Below, piece after piece: positions 28,895 to 41,333 of a stretch of DNA of 64,000 nucleotides (positions are counted from its first letter, which is position 1; the number at the start of each line of letters is the position of its first letter). The translations under genes were made by a program, and so were the position numbers. The stretch comes from Paracoccus sp. TOH (lineage in GTDB: Bacteria > Pseudomonadota > Alphaproteobacteria > Rhodobacterales > Rhodobacteraceae). The stretch lies in contig NZ_CP098360.1 in NCBI RefSeq assembly GCF_030388245.1, forward strand, positions 952,501 to 1,016,500. The letters are read 5' to 3'. The notes under the pieces were generated by a model, which was not told where the DNA came from, searched no databases, and saw only the letters and a program-made list of their open reading frames with translations.

Positions 28895-29610
28895 ACAGTC
28901 CCGATCCGCAACCCGCGGCCCATATCCTGGTCGTCGACGACGACGAACGCATCCGCAGCCTGCTGCGCCGTTTCCTGATGCGCAATGATTTCCTGGTCAC
29001 CACGGCGCGCGACGCCGCCCATGCCCGCCGCCTGCTGGAGGGGCTGGATTTCGACCTGATCGTGCTCGACGTGATGATGCCGGGCGAGGACGGCTTCTCG
29101 CTGACCCGCGACCTGCGCCAGCGCATGCCGACGCCGATCCTGCTCTTGACCGCCAAGGGCGAGACCGGCGACCGCATCGAGGGGCTGGAAAGCGGCGCCG
29201 ACGACTATCTGCCGAAACCCTTCGAGCCGCGCGAATTGCTCTTGCGCATCGCCGCCATCCTGCGCCGCATCCCGGTGGCCGAAGCCAGGGGGCCGAAATT
29301 CCTGTCGCTGGGCCCGTTGCGCTATGATGCCGACAAGGGCGAGCTGTGGCAGGGCGATGCGCCCTTGCGTCTGACCGGGACCGAGCAGGCGTTGCTGAAG
29401 CGCCTGGCCGATACGCCGCGCCAGCCGGTCAGCCGCGGCGCGCTGATCGAGGATCTGGGCCGCAGCCCCGCCGAGGAGCCGGGCGAGAATTCGGAACGCG
29501 CCATCGACGTGCAGATCACCCGGCTGCGCCGCAAGATCGAGCCCGACCCGAAGGAGCCGCGCTATCTGCAGACGGTACGCGGGACGGGCTACATGCTGGT
29601 GCCCGACTAG
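28891..29610 (+). CDS. petR: OmpR-family response regulator, PetR-like
   Basis: A 239-residue regulator. The receiver domain has the acidic pair VVDDDER (about 15-20), the phospho-acceptor in LIVLDVMMPGEDG (Asp about 58) and the switch lysine in YLPKPFEPRE. The C-terminal winged helix is of OmpR type (RAIDVQITRLRRKIEPDPKEPRYLQTVRGTGYML). No sensor kinase lies next to it; in R. capsulatus PetR also works without a linked one. It is coupled to the MarR gene by ATGA overlap. Confidence 0.85.
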   Translation: MNSPDPQPAAHILVVDDDERIRSLLRRFLMRNDFLVTTARDAAHARRLLEGLDFDLIVLDVMMPGEDGFSLTRDLRQRMPTPILLLTAKGETGDRIEGLESGADDYLPKPFEPRELLLRIAAILRRIPVAEARGPKFLSLGPLRYDADKGELWQGDAPLRLTGTEQALLKRLADTPRQPVSRGALIEDLGRSPAEEPGENSERAIDVQITRLRRKIEPDPKEPRYLQTVRGTGYMLVPD

Positions 29611-29639
29611 GAAGCCGCCGCGCCGCTTTCGCGGCCGCA

Positions 29640-29708
29640 ATGGGTCTTTGGGCAACAGAGAAGACCCGAGCGCGGCGCCCCCTGCTTCTTCGTTGGTCAA
29701 AGACCCAT
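29640..29708. repeat. Long-spaced 11-bp inverted repeat after petR
   Basis: ATGGGTCTTTG (29640-29650) and CAAAGACCCAT (29698-29708) are exact inverted copies separated by 47 nt. The arms could form a stem under a large loop after petR. Possible roles include a weak terminator, a small RNA or a remnant of a small mobile repeat. Confidence 0.5.
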
Positions 29709-29736
29709 GCCGGACCTGCCATCCGCGCGGCGCATG

Positions 29737-29758
29737 AGAAAGGGGCCCGAAGGCCCCC
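29737..29758 (-). terminator. Terminator after secA
   Basis: On the minus strand GGGGCC, TTCG and GGCCCC form a stem with a UUCG loop (complement of 29742-29757), followed by TTTCTC. It lies right after the secA stop at 29762. Confidence 0.65.
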
Positions 29759-29761
29759 AAT

Positions 29762-32467
<2,706 letters not shown>

Positions 32468-32676
32468 GTGAGCCTTCAAAATCGCGTATCTGGGGGTGCG
32501 CGGGACGTTCCGCCCACTTGCCGGCACCATTCGCCTTGCCCTATCACTTGGGCCGGAAAAACGGCGACGGGCGCGCATTTTCGGTTGGGCCGGATGTATG
32601 CGCCAGCCGCCTGAGTGTCAATGTTTGCGCCTGTTCACCTGCGCGTGGCCGGCGCCGTCCCATGAAAGGGAACCTC

Positions 32677-33516
32677 ATGCTGAAACCGCTCCTCGCCGCG
32701 ACCGCCCTTGCCTCCGTCACGCTGGGGGCGCTTCCGGCCCTGGCGCAGGACGCCGATACCGTGGTTGCCAAGGTCAATGACGAAACGATCACCCTGGGCC
32801 AGATGATCGCCATGCGTCAGGGGCTGGATCCGCAGGCGACGCAGGGACTGCCGGACGCGGCGCTGTGGGATCTGATGCTGGACCAGCTGATCCGCCAGAC
32901 CGCCGTGGCGCAAGGCGCCCAGCCGCTGAGCAAGCGCGACACCGCCGCGCTGGAGATCGAGAAGCGCGCCTATCTGGCCGGCTCGGTCCTGGAAAAGGTC
33001 GCGGGGGCCGAGCCGAGCGAGGCCGAGCTGAAAGCCGCCTATGACCAGGCCTTCGGCGGCCAGACCGAGCCGAAGGTCGAATACAACGCCGCCCATATCC
33101 TGGTGAAGACCAAGGAAGAGGCCGAGGCCATCGCCAAACAGATCAAGGACGGCGCCGATTTCGGCAAGCTGGCCGAAGAGAAATCCACCGACAATTCCGG
33201 TCCGAACAAGGGCGACCTGGGCTGGTTCCAGCCCGAGCAGATGGTCGCGCCCTTTGCCGAGGCGGTGAAGAAGCTGGACAAGGGCCAGGTCTCGGACCCG
33301 GTCGAGACCCAGTTCGGCTGGCATGTCATCAAGCTGGTCGACTCGCGCGAGGTCACGCCGCCCAGCTTCGACGAGGTCAAGGAACAGCTGGCCGTGCAGG
33401 TCCGCCGCGACAAGGTGCAGGCCGCCATCGAGAAGCGCGTCGCCGAGTCGAAGGTCGAGAAGACCGAGGGGCTGGCCCCCGACCTGCTGAACAAGACCGA
33501 GATCCTGGGAGAGTGA
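32677..33516 (+). CDS. Periplasmic parvulin-type peptidyl-prolyl isomerase
   Basis: A 279-residue exported foldase. The signal peptide MLKPLLAATALASVTLGALP ends near ALAQ. The central rotamase domain (about 130-225) carries AAHILVKTKEEAEAIAKQI, GDLGWFQPEQMVAPFAEAV and FGWHVIKLVDSRE. The N- and C-terminal helices resemble SurA/PrsA chaperone arms. The ATG at 32677 has AAAGGG six bases upstream; another ATG lies 15 bases earlier. argJ begins 5 bases past its stop. Confidence 0.92.
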   Translation: MLKPLLAATALASVTLGALPALAQDADTVVAKVNDETITLGQMIAMRQGLDPQATQGLPDAALWDLMLDQLIRQTAVAQGAQPLSKRDTAALEIEKRAYLAGSVLEKVAGAEPSEAELKAAYDQAFGGQTEPKVEYNAAHILVKTKEEAEAIAKQIKDGADFGKLAEEKSTDNSGPNKGDLGWFQPEQMVAPFAEAVKKLDKGQVSDPVETQFGWHVIKLVDSREVTPPSFDEVKEQLAVQVRRDKVQAAIEKRVAESKVEKTEGLAPDLLNKTEILGE

Positions 33517-33521
33517 CCAAG

Positions 33522-34931
33522 ATGGCCAAGGCCGAAGACAAGAAGTCCGGGCTTTCCGATGCCGACAAGCTGAAATCGCTCAAGAAGAAGCTGAAGAAGC
33601 TGAAATCCGCCTTCAAGGAGGCTGCGGTCAGCGTCGAGTCGCGCGTCGAGAAGGGCGCCGAGGCGGCCGCGGCGGCGGTGAGGAAGACCGGAAATCCGGT
33701 CTCGCCGCTGGCGCCGGCCGGTTTTCCCGATCTGCCGGTGGTCGCGGGGGCCGAGTTCGCCTCGGGCGCGGCGGGTGTGAAGTACAAGGGCCGCACGGAT
33801 GTGATGCTGGTGCGGTTGGCGCCGGGCACCGCCATCGCCGGCGCCTTCACCAGGTCGTCGACCCGCGCCGCCAGCGTGCTGGACTGCCAGGCCAAGCTGG
33901 CGCTGACGCAGGATACCGCCAAGGGCGCGGCGATCATCGTGAATTCGGGCAATGCCAATGCCTTCACCGGCAAGAACGGGCAAGAGGCGGTGGATGCCGT
34001 CACCGGCGGCGTCGCCAAGGCGCTGGGCGTGCCGCGCGAGCGGGTGTTCTCGTCTTCGACCGGGGTGATCGGCGAGCCGCTGCCGGCCGAGCGCATCACC
34101 GCCGTGATCGGCGATCTTGCCGCCAACCTGGACACGGCCGGCGCGGCCGGCGCGGCGCGCGCCATCATGACCACCGACACCTTCCCGAAAGGCGCCGCCG
34201 CCAGTTTCGAGGCCGAGGGCGGCATCATCAACATCGTCGGCATCGCCAAGGGCTCGGGCATGATCGCGCCCGACATGGCGACCATGCTGGTCTATGTCTT
34301 CACCGATGCGCAGATCGCCCCGGCATTGCTGCAGAAGATGCTGTCGGGGCGCATGGACCAGACCTTCAACGCCATCACCGTGGACAGCGACACCTCGACC
34401 TCGGACGCGCTGATCCTGGCGGCGACCGGCAAGTCGAAGGCGGCGCCGATCACCGACCTGCGCTCGGCCCCGGCACGGGCCTTCGGCAAGGCGCTGACCC
34501 GGGTCATGCTGGATCTGGCGCAGCAGGTGGTCCGGGATGGCGAGGGCGCGACGAAATTCGTCGAGGTGCAGGTGACCGGCGCGACCAGCGACGCCGACGC
34601 GCATCGCGTCGCCATGGCCATCGCCAATTCGCCCCTGGTCAAGACCGCCATCGCCGGCGAGGACGCGAACTGGGGCCGTGTGGTCATGGCCGTTGGCAAG
34701 TCGGGGGCCGTGGCCGACCGCGACCGGCTGACCATCCGCTTCGGCGACATGGTGCTGGCCGAGAACGGCTGGCGCGCGCCCGGCTATGACGAGGCCGCCG
34801 CCAGCGCCTATATGAAGCGCGACCAGTTGGTCATCGGTGTCGATCTGGGGCTGGGCAAGGGCAAGCGCACGGTCTGGACCTGCGACCTGACGCATCGCTA
34901 CATCGACATCAACGCCGATTACCGCTCATGA
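33522..34931 (+). CDS. argJ: Bifunctional ornithine acetyltransferase / N-acetylglutamate synthase with Lys-rich N-terminal extension
   Basis: A 469-residue ArgJ; the family is usually about 400-415 residues. The core starts near 63 (SPLAPAGFPDLPVVAG). Typical parts are IVNSGNANAFTG, SSTGVIGEPLP and the autocleavage segment KGSGMIAPDMATMLVYVFTD, in which Thr becomes the N-terminal nucleophile. GEDANWGRVVMAVG and GYDEAAASAYMK close the chain. The first 58 residues are a lysine/alanine-rich, probably helical extension (KSLKKKLKKLKSAFKEAA) not part of the enzyme fold. A GTG nine bases upstream overlaps the previous stop, but GGAGAG spacing favours 33522. Confidence 0.93.
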   Translation: MAKAEDKKSGLSDADKLKSLKKKLKKLKSAFKEAAVSVESRVEKGAEAAAAAVRKTGNPVSPLAPAGFPDLPVVAGAEFASGAAGVKYKGRTDVMLVRLAPGTAIAGAFTRSSTRAASVLDCQAKLALTQDTAKGAAIIVNSGNANAFTGKNGQEAVDAVTGGVAKALGVPRERVFSSSTGVIGEPLPAERITAVIGDLAANLDTAGAAGAARAIMTTDTFPKGAAASFEAEGGIINIVGIAKGSGMIAPDMATMLVYVFTDAQIAPALLQKMLSGRMDQTFNAITVDSDTSTSDALILAATGKSKAAPITDLRSAPARAFGKALTRVMLDLAQQVVRDGEGATKFVEVQVTGATSDADAHRVAMAIANSPLVKTAIAGEDANWGRVVMAVGKSGAVADRDRLTIRFGDMVLAENGWRAPGYDEAAASAYMKRDQLVIGVDLGLGKGKRTVWTCDLTHRYIDINADYRS

Positions 34932-35326
34932 AGATCGTGCTTGTCGCGGCCGTGGCGTTGATCGACGCCGATGGCCGCGTGCTTCTGGCACAGCGCCCCG
35001 AGGGCAAGTCCCTCGCGGGCCTGTGGGAGTTTCCCGGCGGCAAGGTCGAACCGGGCGAGAGCCCGGAGACGGCGCTGATCCGCGAGCTGCACGAGGAGCT
35101 GGGCATCGAGACCTGGCAATCCTGCCTGGCGCCGCTGACCTTCGCCAGCCATGCCTATGACGATTTCCACCTGCTGATGCCGCTGTTTGCCTGCCGGCGC
35201 TGGCAGGGGGTGCCGATGCCGCGCGAGGGCCAGAACCTGGCCTGGGCGCGCGGCACGGAACTGTCACATTATCCCATGCCGCCGGCGGATGTGCCGCTGA
35301 TCCCGATCCTGCGCGACTGGATCTGA
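34928..35326 (+). CDS. mutT: 8-oxo-dGTP diphosphatase, MutT type
   Basis: A 132-residue Nudix hydrolase that cleans oxidised nucleotides from the pool. The Nudix box is complete: GGKVEPGESPETALIRELHE followed by ELGI (about 37-60). The opening VLVAAVALIDADGRVLLAQRP and the LWEFPGGK segment are MutT-like. It overlaps argJ by ATGA, indicating coupling. Confidence 0.92.
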   Translation: MKIVLVAAVALIDADGRVLLAQRPEGKSLAGLWEFPGGKVEPGESPETALIRELHEELGIETWQSCLAPLTFASHAYDDFHLLMPLFACRRWQGVPMPREGQNLAWARGTELSHYPMPPADVPLIPILRDWI

Positions 35327-35338
35327 GGCTTTGACACC

Positions 35339-35354
35339 ACCCCGCCGGGTTTTT
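35339..35354 (+). terminator. Short hairpin with T-run after mutT
   Basis: ACCC and GGGT (35339-35350, loop CGCC) are followed by TTTTT. The 4-bp stem is short, so this is a weak terminator candidate. Confidence 0.35.
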
Positions 35355-35374
35355 CTCCTCCATTGGCCGCATCT

Positions 35375-35403
35375 TTGGACAATATTAGTTAACATTTTAC
35401 ATT
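35375..35403 (+). promoter_or_regulatory. Putative promoter of the 43-codon gene
   Basis: TTGGAC (35375-35380) and TACATT (35398-35403) are separated by 17 AT-rich bases in an otherwise GC-rich region, about 48 bp before the start codon. Confidence 0.4.
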
Positions 35404-35450
35404 TTTGTGGCAATTCTGAAACCCTGTAGAGGAGGAGGAGTACTCAGGAC

Positions 35451-35582
35451 ATGATTCGCACGATTACGATCGGAAGCTGTATTTCTGTCCAAGGCGTGTT
35501 CGAGCGTCAGCAGGCGAACGGGAACATCGTTGTCCGCGTGGGAAGCAAGACCTACGAGGGCAAGCCGGTTCTTCTGACCTGA
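35451..35582 (+). CDS. Small conserved-looking protein, 43 aa
   Basis: The frame reads MIRTITIGSCISVQGVFERQ, then QANGNIVVRVGSKTYEGKPV and LLT. A very strong purine run GAGGAGGAGGAG lies about 10 bases upstream, and the gene has its own promoter-like sequence and a strong terminator. It alternates hydrophobic residues as in a small beta-barrel or beta-sandwich. I recall similar short proteins in other Rhodobacteraceae, but no function. Confidence 0.75.
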   Translation: MIRTITIGSCISVQGVFERQQANGNIVVRVGSKTYEGKPVLLT

Positions 35583-35611
35583 TCGAGATACGGTATGTGC
35601 CCAGAATCATG

Positions 35612-35641
35612 ACGGGGCCCTTTCACAAGGGGCCCCGTTTT
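35612..35641 (+). terminator. Terminator of the 43-codon gene
   Basis: ACGGGGCCC (35612-35620) pairs with GGGCCCCGT (35630-35638) around a 9-nt loop and runs into TTTT. It lies 30 nt after the stop. Confidence 0.8.
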
Positions 35642-35662
35642 CATTTTCCGACGCCCCGAACG

Positions 35663-35690
35663 CGAAAGGGCGGACCCGCAGGCCCGCCCC
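35663..35690 (-). terminator. Terminator of the rimP-nusA-ylxR-infB operon
   Basis: On the minus strand GGGCGGGCC and GGTCCGCCC (complement of 35681-35689 and 35668-35676) pair with one G-U and a 4-nt loop, then TTTCG follows. It is 23 nt after the infB stop. Confidence 0.6.
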
Positions 35691-35712
35691 CTCATGCCGT
35701 TCGGATGCGGGA

Positions 35713-38256
35713 TCACAGCTGGCGCTGCACTTCCTCGCGCTCGAAGATCTCGATGACGTCGCCCTTGCGGATGTCGTCGTAGTTCTCGAAGGCCATGCCG
35801 CATTCCTGACCGGACTGCACTTCCTTGACCTCGTCCTTGAAGCGCTTCAGCGTCTTCAGCGTGCCCTCGTGGATCACCACGTTGTCGCGCAGCAGGCGCA
35901 CGCCGGCCGAACGCCGGGCCACGCCCTCGGTCACCAGACAGCCGGCGACATTGCCGACGCCGGTGACGCGGAAGACTTCGCGGATCTCGGCATAGCCGAT
36001 GAAGTTCTCGCGCACCTCGGCCGACAGCAGCCCCGAGGCCGCCGCCTTGATGTCATCCACCAGGTCGTAGATGATCGAGTAGTAGCGGATCTCGACACCC
36101 TTCTGGTTGGCGGCGTTCCGCGCCGGGGCATTGGCCCGGACGTTGAAGCCGATGACCGGGGCGCGGCTGGCTTCGGCCAGTCCGATGTCCGATTCGGTGA
36201 TCGCGCCGACACCGTAATGCAGCACGCGCACGCGCACCTCGTCGTTGCCGATCTTTTCCAGCGCCTGGACGATCGCCTCGGCCGAGCCTTGCACGTCGGC
36301 CTTCACCACCACCGGCAGTTCGGCGACGTTCTCGTCGGCCTTGGCCTTGGCCAGCATCTGGTCCAGCGTGATCGCGGCACCGGCGGCGGCGCGCTTGTCC
36401 TTGGCGGCCTGCTCGCGGTAATCCGCGATCTCGCGCGCCTGCGCCTCGGTCGAGACGACGTTCAGCACGTCGCCGGCTTCCGGCGTGCCGTTCAGACCCA
36501 GCACCTCGACCGGGACCGAGGGACCGGCCTCGTCGACGCGCTCGCCCTTGTCGTTGATCAGCGCCCGGACCTTGCCCCACTGTTCGCCGACGACGAAGAT
36601 ATCGCCGCGCTTCAGCGTGCCGTTCTGCACCAGCACGGTGGCGACCGGGCCGCGGCCGACATCCAGCTGGGCCTCGATCACCGCGCCCTGTGCCGGGCGG
36701 TCGGGATTGGCCTTCAGCTCCAGGATCTCGGCCTGCAGCGCGATGGCTTCCAGCAGCGCGTCCAGGCCCTGGCCGGTCTTGGCCGAGACTTCCACGTCCT
36801 GCACCTCGCCGGACATGGCCTCGACGACGACCTCGTGCTGCAGCAGGTCGGTGCGGACCTTCTGCGGATTGGCGGTCGGCTTGTCGATCTTGTTGATCGC
36901 CACGATCATCGGCACCTTGGCGGCCTTGGCGTGGTTGATCGCCTCGACCGTCTGCGGCATGACCGCGTCATCCGCCGCCACCACCAGCACGACGATATCC
37001 GTCACCTGCGCGCCGCGGGCCCGCATCGAGGTGAACGCGGCGTGGCCGGGGGTGTCGAGGAAGGTCAGCGTGGCGCCGTTCGAGGCCTTCACCTGATAGG
37101 CGCCGATATGCTGGGTGATGCCGCCGGCCTCGCCCGAGACCACGTTGGCGTGACGGATCGCATCCAGAAGCGAGGTCTTGCCGTGGTCGACGTGACCCAT
37201 GATGGTGATGATCGGCGCGCGCGGCTTCAGATCCTCGGGCTTGTCCTCGACCTGGTCGATGACCTGCTCCACATCGGCATCCGAGACGCGCACGGCATTG
37301 TGGCCGAACTCGTCGATCACCAGCTCGGCGGTGTCGGCGTCGATGGACTGGTTGGCGGTGACCATCATGCCCATCTTCATCAGCGACTTGATGACATCCG
37401 CCACCCGTTCCGCCATGCGGTTCGCCAGTTCCGACACCACGATGGTTTCCGGCAGCTGCACGTCGCGGGCCTGCTTTTCGGCGCGCTGGCTGCCGCCCAT
37501 GGCTTTCTGCCGGGCCTTTTCCTGCTTGCGCTTCATCGCCGCCAGGCTGCGCTGCCGGCCGCCTTCGCCGTCCAGCGCCTGGCTCAGCGACAGCTTGCCG
37601 GTGCGGCGGCTGTCGTCGCGGCCCTTGTTGCGGTTGTCGCGGTCGTCGGCCGGGCCGCGAGTGTCGCGGTCGCGGTCGGTCTTGCGCGGACCGGCGGCGC
37701 TGACGCCCTTGGTCTCGGCGCGCACGGCGGCGGCCTCGGCGGCGGCGCGGTCGGCCGGGGTGGCCGGGCGCGCTTCCGTCTTGGGCTTGGCGATCTCGGC
37801 CTTCTTCTTCTCGCGCAGCTCGGCTTCGCGGGCGCGGCGCTCGTCCTCCTCGGCCTTCAGCCGCAGGGCTTCCTCGCGCTCGCGCTCCTCGCGCTCCTTG
37901 GCTTCCAGCTCAAGGCGGCGGCGTTCGCGTTCTTCCTCGCGGGCCTTCTCCTCGGCAACGCGCTGAGCGGCTTCCTCGACCTCGCGGGCCTTGGCGGCGC
38001 GCAGAGCGGCCATGCGCCGCTCCATCTCGGCATCCGAGATGCCGGCGGGACGCTTCGACGGGTCGCCCGACACGGCCGAGGGCGAGCCCGAGCGCCCGCC
38101 GCCCGCTGCCGGGCCGGTCTTGCCGGGCACGACCACGCGCTTGCGCTTGGTCTCGACGACCACGTTATGGGTCCGGCCGTGGCTGAAGCTTTGCTTCACA
38201 TGGCCCGAGCGGCCGCCACCAAGACCCAGGGGTTTCTTTCCGTCAGTATCGCTCAT
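35713..38256 (-). CDS. infB: Translation initiation factor IF-2
   Basis: An 847-residue GTPase that loads initiator tRNA on the 30S subunit. The N-terminal 50 residues include [18 protein letters not shown], followed by a long charged linker rich in Arg, Glu and Ala (about 75-270). The GTPase domain shows [14 protein letters not shown] (G1), LDTPGHAAF (G3) and NKIDKP (G4). C-terminal domains end with [20 protein letters not shown] and [14 protein letters not shown]. Four-gene operon order rimP-nusA-ylxR-infB is conserved. The start follows ylxR by 7 bases. Confidence 0.98.
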   Translation of the reverse strand: MSDTDGKKPLGLGGGRSGHVKQSFSHGRTHNVVVETKRKRVVVPGKTGPAAGGGRSGSPSAVSGDPSKRPAGISDAEMERRMAALRAAKAREVEEAAQRVAEEKAREEERERRRLELEAKEREEREREEALRLKAEEDERRAREAELREKKKAEIAKPKTEARPATPADRAAAEAAAVRAETKGVSAAGPRKTDRDRDTRGPADDRDNRNKGRDDSRRTGKLSLSQALDGEGGRQRSLAAMKRKQEKARQKAMGGSQRAEKQARDVQLPETIVVSELANRMAERVADVIKSLMKMGMMVTANQSIDADTAELVIDEFGHNAVRVSDADVEQVIDQVEDKPEDLKPRAPIITIMGHVDHGKTSLLDAIRHANVVSGEAGGITQHIGAYQVKASNGATLTFLDTPGHAAFTSMRARGAQVTDIVVLVVAADDAVMPQTVEAINHAKAAKVPMIVAINKIDKPTANPQKVRTDLLQHEVVVEAMSGEVQDVEVSAKTGQGLDALLEAIALQAEILELKANPDRPAQGAVIEAQLDVGRGPVATVLVQNGTLKRGDIFVVGEQWGKVRALINDKGERVDEAGPSVPVEVLGLNGTPEAGDVLNVVSTEAQAREIADYREQAAKDKRAAAGAAITLDQMLAKAKADENVAELPVVVKADVQGSAEAIVQALEKIGNDEVRVRVLHYGVGAITESDIGLAEASRAPVIGFNVRANAPARNAANQKGVEIRYYSIIYDLVDDIKAAASGLLSAEVRENFIGYAEIREVFRVTGVGNVAGCLVTEGVARRSAGVRLLRDNVVIHEGTLKTLKRFKDEVKEVQSGQECGMAFENYDDIRKGDVIEIFEREEVQRQL

Positions 38257-38263
38257 CCGATCT

Positions 38264-38884
38264 TCATTCCTTCCCGGCGGCCGCATTGCCGCCGTCATGC
38301 TCGCGCAGACCCGTCAGTCTGCTCGCGTCCCTGATCAATTTTTCGGTCAGGCCCCCCGGCGCAAGCGCGCTGTGTATGACATGATCGCGCCCAAAGGACA
38401 AACCCAATTCTGATGCGGTCATGCAGCCGAACCACCGGCCCCCGGGCGGGGTCCAGAGCTTGCCTTTGCCGCGTTCCGATCCGTCGCTGGCCTGCAACAG
38501 CACCTTGGCCTTTCCGGCGGCCAGCCAGTCCTTGACCTTCTCGAAGCCGGCGACCGCCAGCCCGGCCTTGCGCGCCAGCGACAGCGTGTCCGTCACCCGC
38601 CGCGACAACCCGGATTCGATCAGCGCCAGCAGCTCGGGCGGGGCGGTCACCCGCGCCTTGGCGCCTCGCGAAAACAAGCCCTTGGCGGCAGCCTTGTCCA
38701 GCGCCTGCCGGTCGGCCACCACCCAGAAGCCGCGTCCGGGCAGCTTCTCGGCCAGATCCGGCACCACCTCGCCATCGGGGCCCGCGACAAAACGGATCAG
38801 CCCGGCCTTCGGCTGGACCTCGCCCGTGACGATGCAGCGCCGTTCGGGCGTCTCGCGGTCCTTGATACGGCCCCCGCGTGTCAT
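38264..38884 (-). CDS. ylxR: YlxR (DUF448) RNA-binding protein with L7Ae-like domain
   Basis: A 206-residue two-domain protein. The N-terminal YlxR domain carries [19 protein letters not shown] and [16 protein letters not shown] (about 15-70); the C-terminal half ([20 protein letters not shown] and [10 protein letters not shown]) is an L7Ae/YlxQ-like fold. In Firmicutes these are two separate genes, while this fusion is the common alphaproteobacterial form. It sits between nusA and infB and probably acts in translation or RNA processing. Confidence 0.9.
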   Translation of the reverse strand: MTRGGRIKDRETPERRCIVTGEVQPKAGLIRFVAGPDGEVVPDLAEKLPGRGFWVVADRQALDKAAAKGLFSRGAKARVTAPPELLALIESGLSRRVTDTLSLARKAGLAVAGFEKVKDWLAAGKAKVLLQASDGSERGKGKLWTPPGGRWFGCMTASELGLSFGRDHVIHSALAPGGLTEKLIRDASRLTGLREHDGGNAAAGKE

Positions 38885-38899
38885 CCGGCTCCCGGGGCG

Positions 38900-40585
38900 T
38901 TACACCCCGGCCTCCTGTTCGTCGCCCGGCTCGGCCGGCTCGGCCTCGTCGGCCGATTCGAGCTCGGTCGGATCGACCCAGCCCAGCATGACCCGGGCGG
39001 TCATCACCAGGTTCTGCGCATCTTCCAGCGAGACGTCGAAGGGTTCCAGGATGCCGTCGTCCTTGACGCGCTGGCCGTTCTGCGTGGTCCAGCCGCCGGC
39101 CAGCTCCCAGTCGGCGCAGGTGGCGAAATCCTCCAGCGTCTTGACGCCGTCCTTGGCCAGCGCCTCGACCATCTGCGGGGTCAGGCCCTCGAACTCGATC
39201 AGGCTGTCCTCGACGCCCAGGGCGCGGGCATTTTCCAGCGCGGCCTTGTTCGCGGCCTCCAGATGTTCGCGGGCCCGGGTCTGCAGCTCCTCGGCGGTGC
39301 CTTCGTCCACGCCCTCGATCGACAGCAGCTCGTCAACGTCGACGTAAGCCACTTCTTCCAGGTTGGTGAAGCCCTCGGCCACCAGAAGCTGGGCGAAGAA
39401 CTCGTCCAGGTCCAGCGTGTCCATGAACAGCTTGGTGCGGGCGTTGAACTCGGCCTGGCGGCGCTTCGATTCTTCCTCTTCGGTGAGGATGTCGATATCG
39501 AGCCCGGTCAGCTGGCTCGCCAGCCGCACGTTCTGGCCGCGGCGGCCGATGGCGAGGCTGAGCTGCTCGTCCGGCACCACCACCTCGATGCGGGTCGCGT
39601 CCTCGTCGAAGACCACCTTCGCCACCTCGGCCGGCTGCAGCGCGTTCACCAGGAAGGTCGCCTGGTCCTCGGACCACGGGATGATGTCGATCTTTTCGCC
39701 CTGCAATTCACCGACGACGGCCTGCACGCGGCTGCCGCGCATACCGACGCAGGCGCCGACCGGGTCGATCGAGTTGTCATAGCTGATCACGGCGATCTTG
39801 GCGCGCGACCCCGGATCGCGGGCACAGGCCTTGATCTCGATCACGCCGTCATAGATTTCCGGCACTTCCATCTTGAACAGCTCGGCCATGAACTGCGGAT
39901 CGGTGCGCGACAGGAAGATCTGCGGGCCGCGCGCCTCGCGGCGCACATCCTTGACATAGGCGCGGATGCGGTCGTTCGGGCGATAGCTCTCGCGGCCGAT
40001 CTTCTCGTTGCGGCGCAGGATGGCCTCGCCCCGGCCCACATCGACGATGATGTTGCCGTATTCCTCGCGCTTGACGACGCCGTTGATGATGGTGCCGGCG
40101 CGGTCCTTGAATTCCTCGTACTGGCGGTCGCGCTCGGCCTCGCGGACGCGCTGCAGGATCACCTGCTTGGCGGATTGCGCGGCGATGCGGCCCAGATCCA
40201 CTGGCGGCACCTGTTCCTGGAACACGTCGCCCGGCTGCGGCTTGCCCGAGAAATCGGTCAGCCCCTGGCCATCGCGCAGCCAATGCGCGCGGCCGTCCTT
40301 CGAGGGTTCGAAATAGGCGCGGGCCTGGTCGGCGGTGAACTCGGCCTGGTAGTTCTCGACTGCGTCATCCTCGACCACGGTGCGGGCGCGGGTGAAAGTG
40401 GCGTTGCCGGTCTTGCGGTCGATATGGACGCGGATGTCCATTTCCGAGCCGTAGCGCGACTTCGCGGCGCGGGCCAGGCTGTCCTCCATCGCCTCGATCA
40501 CCAGATCGGGGTCGATCATCTTCTCGCGCGCGACCGCCTCGGCGGTCTGCAGAAGCTCAAGCTGGTTGGCAGAGGTGATGGCCAT
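38900..40585 (-). CDS. nusA: Transcription termination/antitermination factor NusA
   Basis: A 561-residue NusA. The N-terminal RNA-polymerase-binding domain (about 1-130) is followed by S1 ([24 protein letters not shown], about 140-200), KH1 and KH2 ([29 protein letters not shown] and [18 protein letters not shown]), and helix-hairpin-helix repeats at the C-terminus. An acidic tail ([16 protein letters not shown]) ends the chain. It lies 3 bases after rimP. Confidence 0.98.
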   Translation of the reverse strand: MAITSANQLELLQTAEAVAREKMIDPDLVIEAMEDSLARAAKSRYGSEMDIRVHIDRKTGNATFTRARTVVEDDAVENYQAEFTADQARAYFEPSKDGRAHWLRDGQGLTDFSGKPQPGDVFQEQVPPVDLGRIAAQSAKQVILQRVREAERDRQYEEFKDRAGTIINGVVKREEYGNIIVDVGRGEAILRRNEKIGRESYRPNDRIRAYVKDVRREARGPQIFLSRTDPQFMAELFKMEVPEIYDGVIEIKACARDPGSRAKIAVISYDNSIDPVGACVGMRGSRVQAVVGELQGEKIDIIPWSEDQATFLVNALQPAEVAKVVFDEDATRIEVVVPDEQLSLAIGRRGQNVRLASQLTGLDIDILTEEEESKRRQAEFNARTKLFMDTLDLDEFFAQLLVAEGFTNLEEVAYVDVDELLSIEGVDEGTAEELQTRAREHLEAANKAALENARALGVEDSLIEFEGLTPQMVEALAKDGVKTLEDFATCADWELAGGWTTQNGQRVKDDGILEPFDVSLEDAQNLVMTARVMLGWVDPTELESADEAEPAEPGDEQEAGV

Positions 40586-40588
40586 TCC

Positions 40589-41194
40589 TCACTCCTTCGC
40601 ACCGGCGTTGTCGCCGGATTCCGTTTCGATCTCGTCAAAAGCGGCTTCGTCCAGATTGTCGATCTGCACGCCCGCATCCTTCTTTTGCCGCAGCATCTCG
40701 GCGATCAATTCGTCGGTCAGCACCAGCTTCGCATCGGAAAGCCAGTCGAAGTTCAGCCCGATGGTATGGGTCTCGCCGCCCTCGTCGATGTTGAGCAGCA
40801 CCTCTTCGCCCTCCACCCCGGCCAGCACGCCCTTGAAGCGCTTGCGGCCGTCGATGGGCTGGTTGGTTTCCAGCCGCGCCTCGTAGCCCTCGAAAAGGGC
40901 GAAGTCCTTGAGCCGCGTCAGCGGCCGGTCGATGCCGGGGCTGGAGACCTCCAGGTGATAGGCGTCCTCCAGCGGGTCCTCGACATCCAGCACCGCGCTG
41001 ACGGCGGTGGAAATGTCGGCGCAGTCGTCGACATTGATGCCGCCTTCCGGGCGGTCGGCCATGATCTGCAGCGTGGCGGTCTTGCCGCCCTGCAGGCGGA
41101 TGCGCACCAGTTCGAAACCCAGATCCTCGATGACCGGGGAAATGATCTCGGCCAGGCGCCGGTCGATGGCGGTCTTGGCGATGAGGTCGGTCAT
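40589..41194 (-). CDS. rimP: Ribosome maturation factor RimP
   Basis: A 201-residue protein needed for 30S maturation. The N-terminal domain holds [20 protein letters not shown] and [29 protein letters not shown] is the hallmark motif (about 90-106). The C-terminal Sm-like domain continues to an acidic tail. The ATG at 41194 was selected because upstream in-frame codons cross a terminator hairpin. Confidence 0.96.
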   Translation of the reverse strand: MTDLIAKTAIDRRLAEIISPVIEDLGFELVRIRLQGGKTATLQIMADRPEGGINVDDCADISTAVSAVLDVEDPLEDAYHLEVSSPGIDRPLTRLKDFALFEGYEARLETNQPIDGRKRFKGVLAGVEGEEVLLNIDEGGETHTIGLNFDWLSDAKLVLTDELIAEMLRQKKDAGVQIDNLDEAAFDEIETESGDNAGAKE

Positions 41195-41212
41195 TCGTGA
41201 TACCCCAAATAC

Positions 41213-41236
41213 AAAAAACGGGCCGAGGCGGCCCGT
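41213..41236 (-). terminator. Terminator after tspO, upstream of rimP
   Basis: On the minus strand ACGGGCC and GGCCCGT (complement of 41230-41236 and 41218-41224) form a stem with a 5-nt loop, followed by TTTTTT. It separates the tspO transcript from the rimP operon. Confidence 0.8.
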
Positions 41237-41333
41237 GCGTCTTACCGGTGGGCAGGGTGTGGACGCCTGCGCCGCTGTTGAGCCGCATATAGGGCGCGGC
41301 GCGGGCGATTGCAAGGAAAACCGGCGGGGCCGT

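Noticed and set aside
37600-38250. Repetitive charged codons suggesting a tandem repeat
   Set aside because: This is the Arg/Glu/Ala-rich linker normal in alphaproteobacterial IF-2, not a DNA repeat element.
35869-38334. 821-codon frame antisense to infB
   Set aside because: The infB gene is unambiguous; the opposite frame mirrors the charged linker codons.
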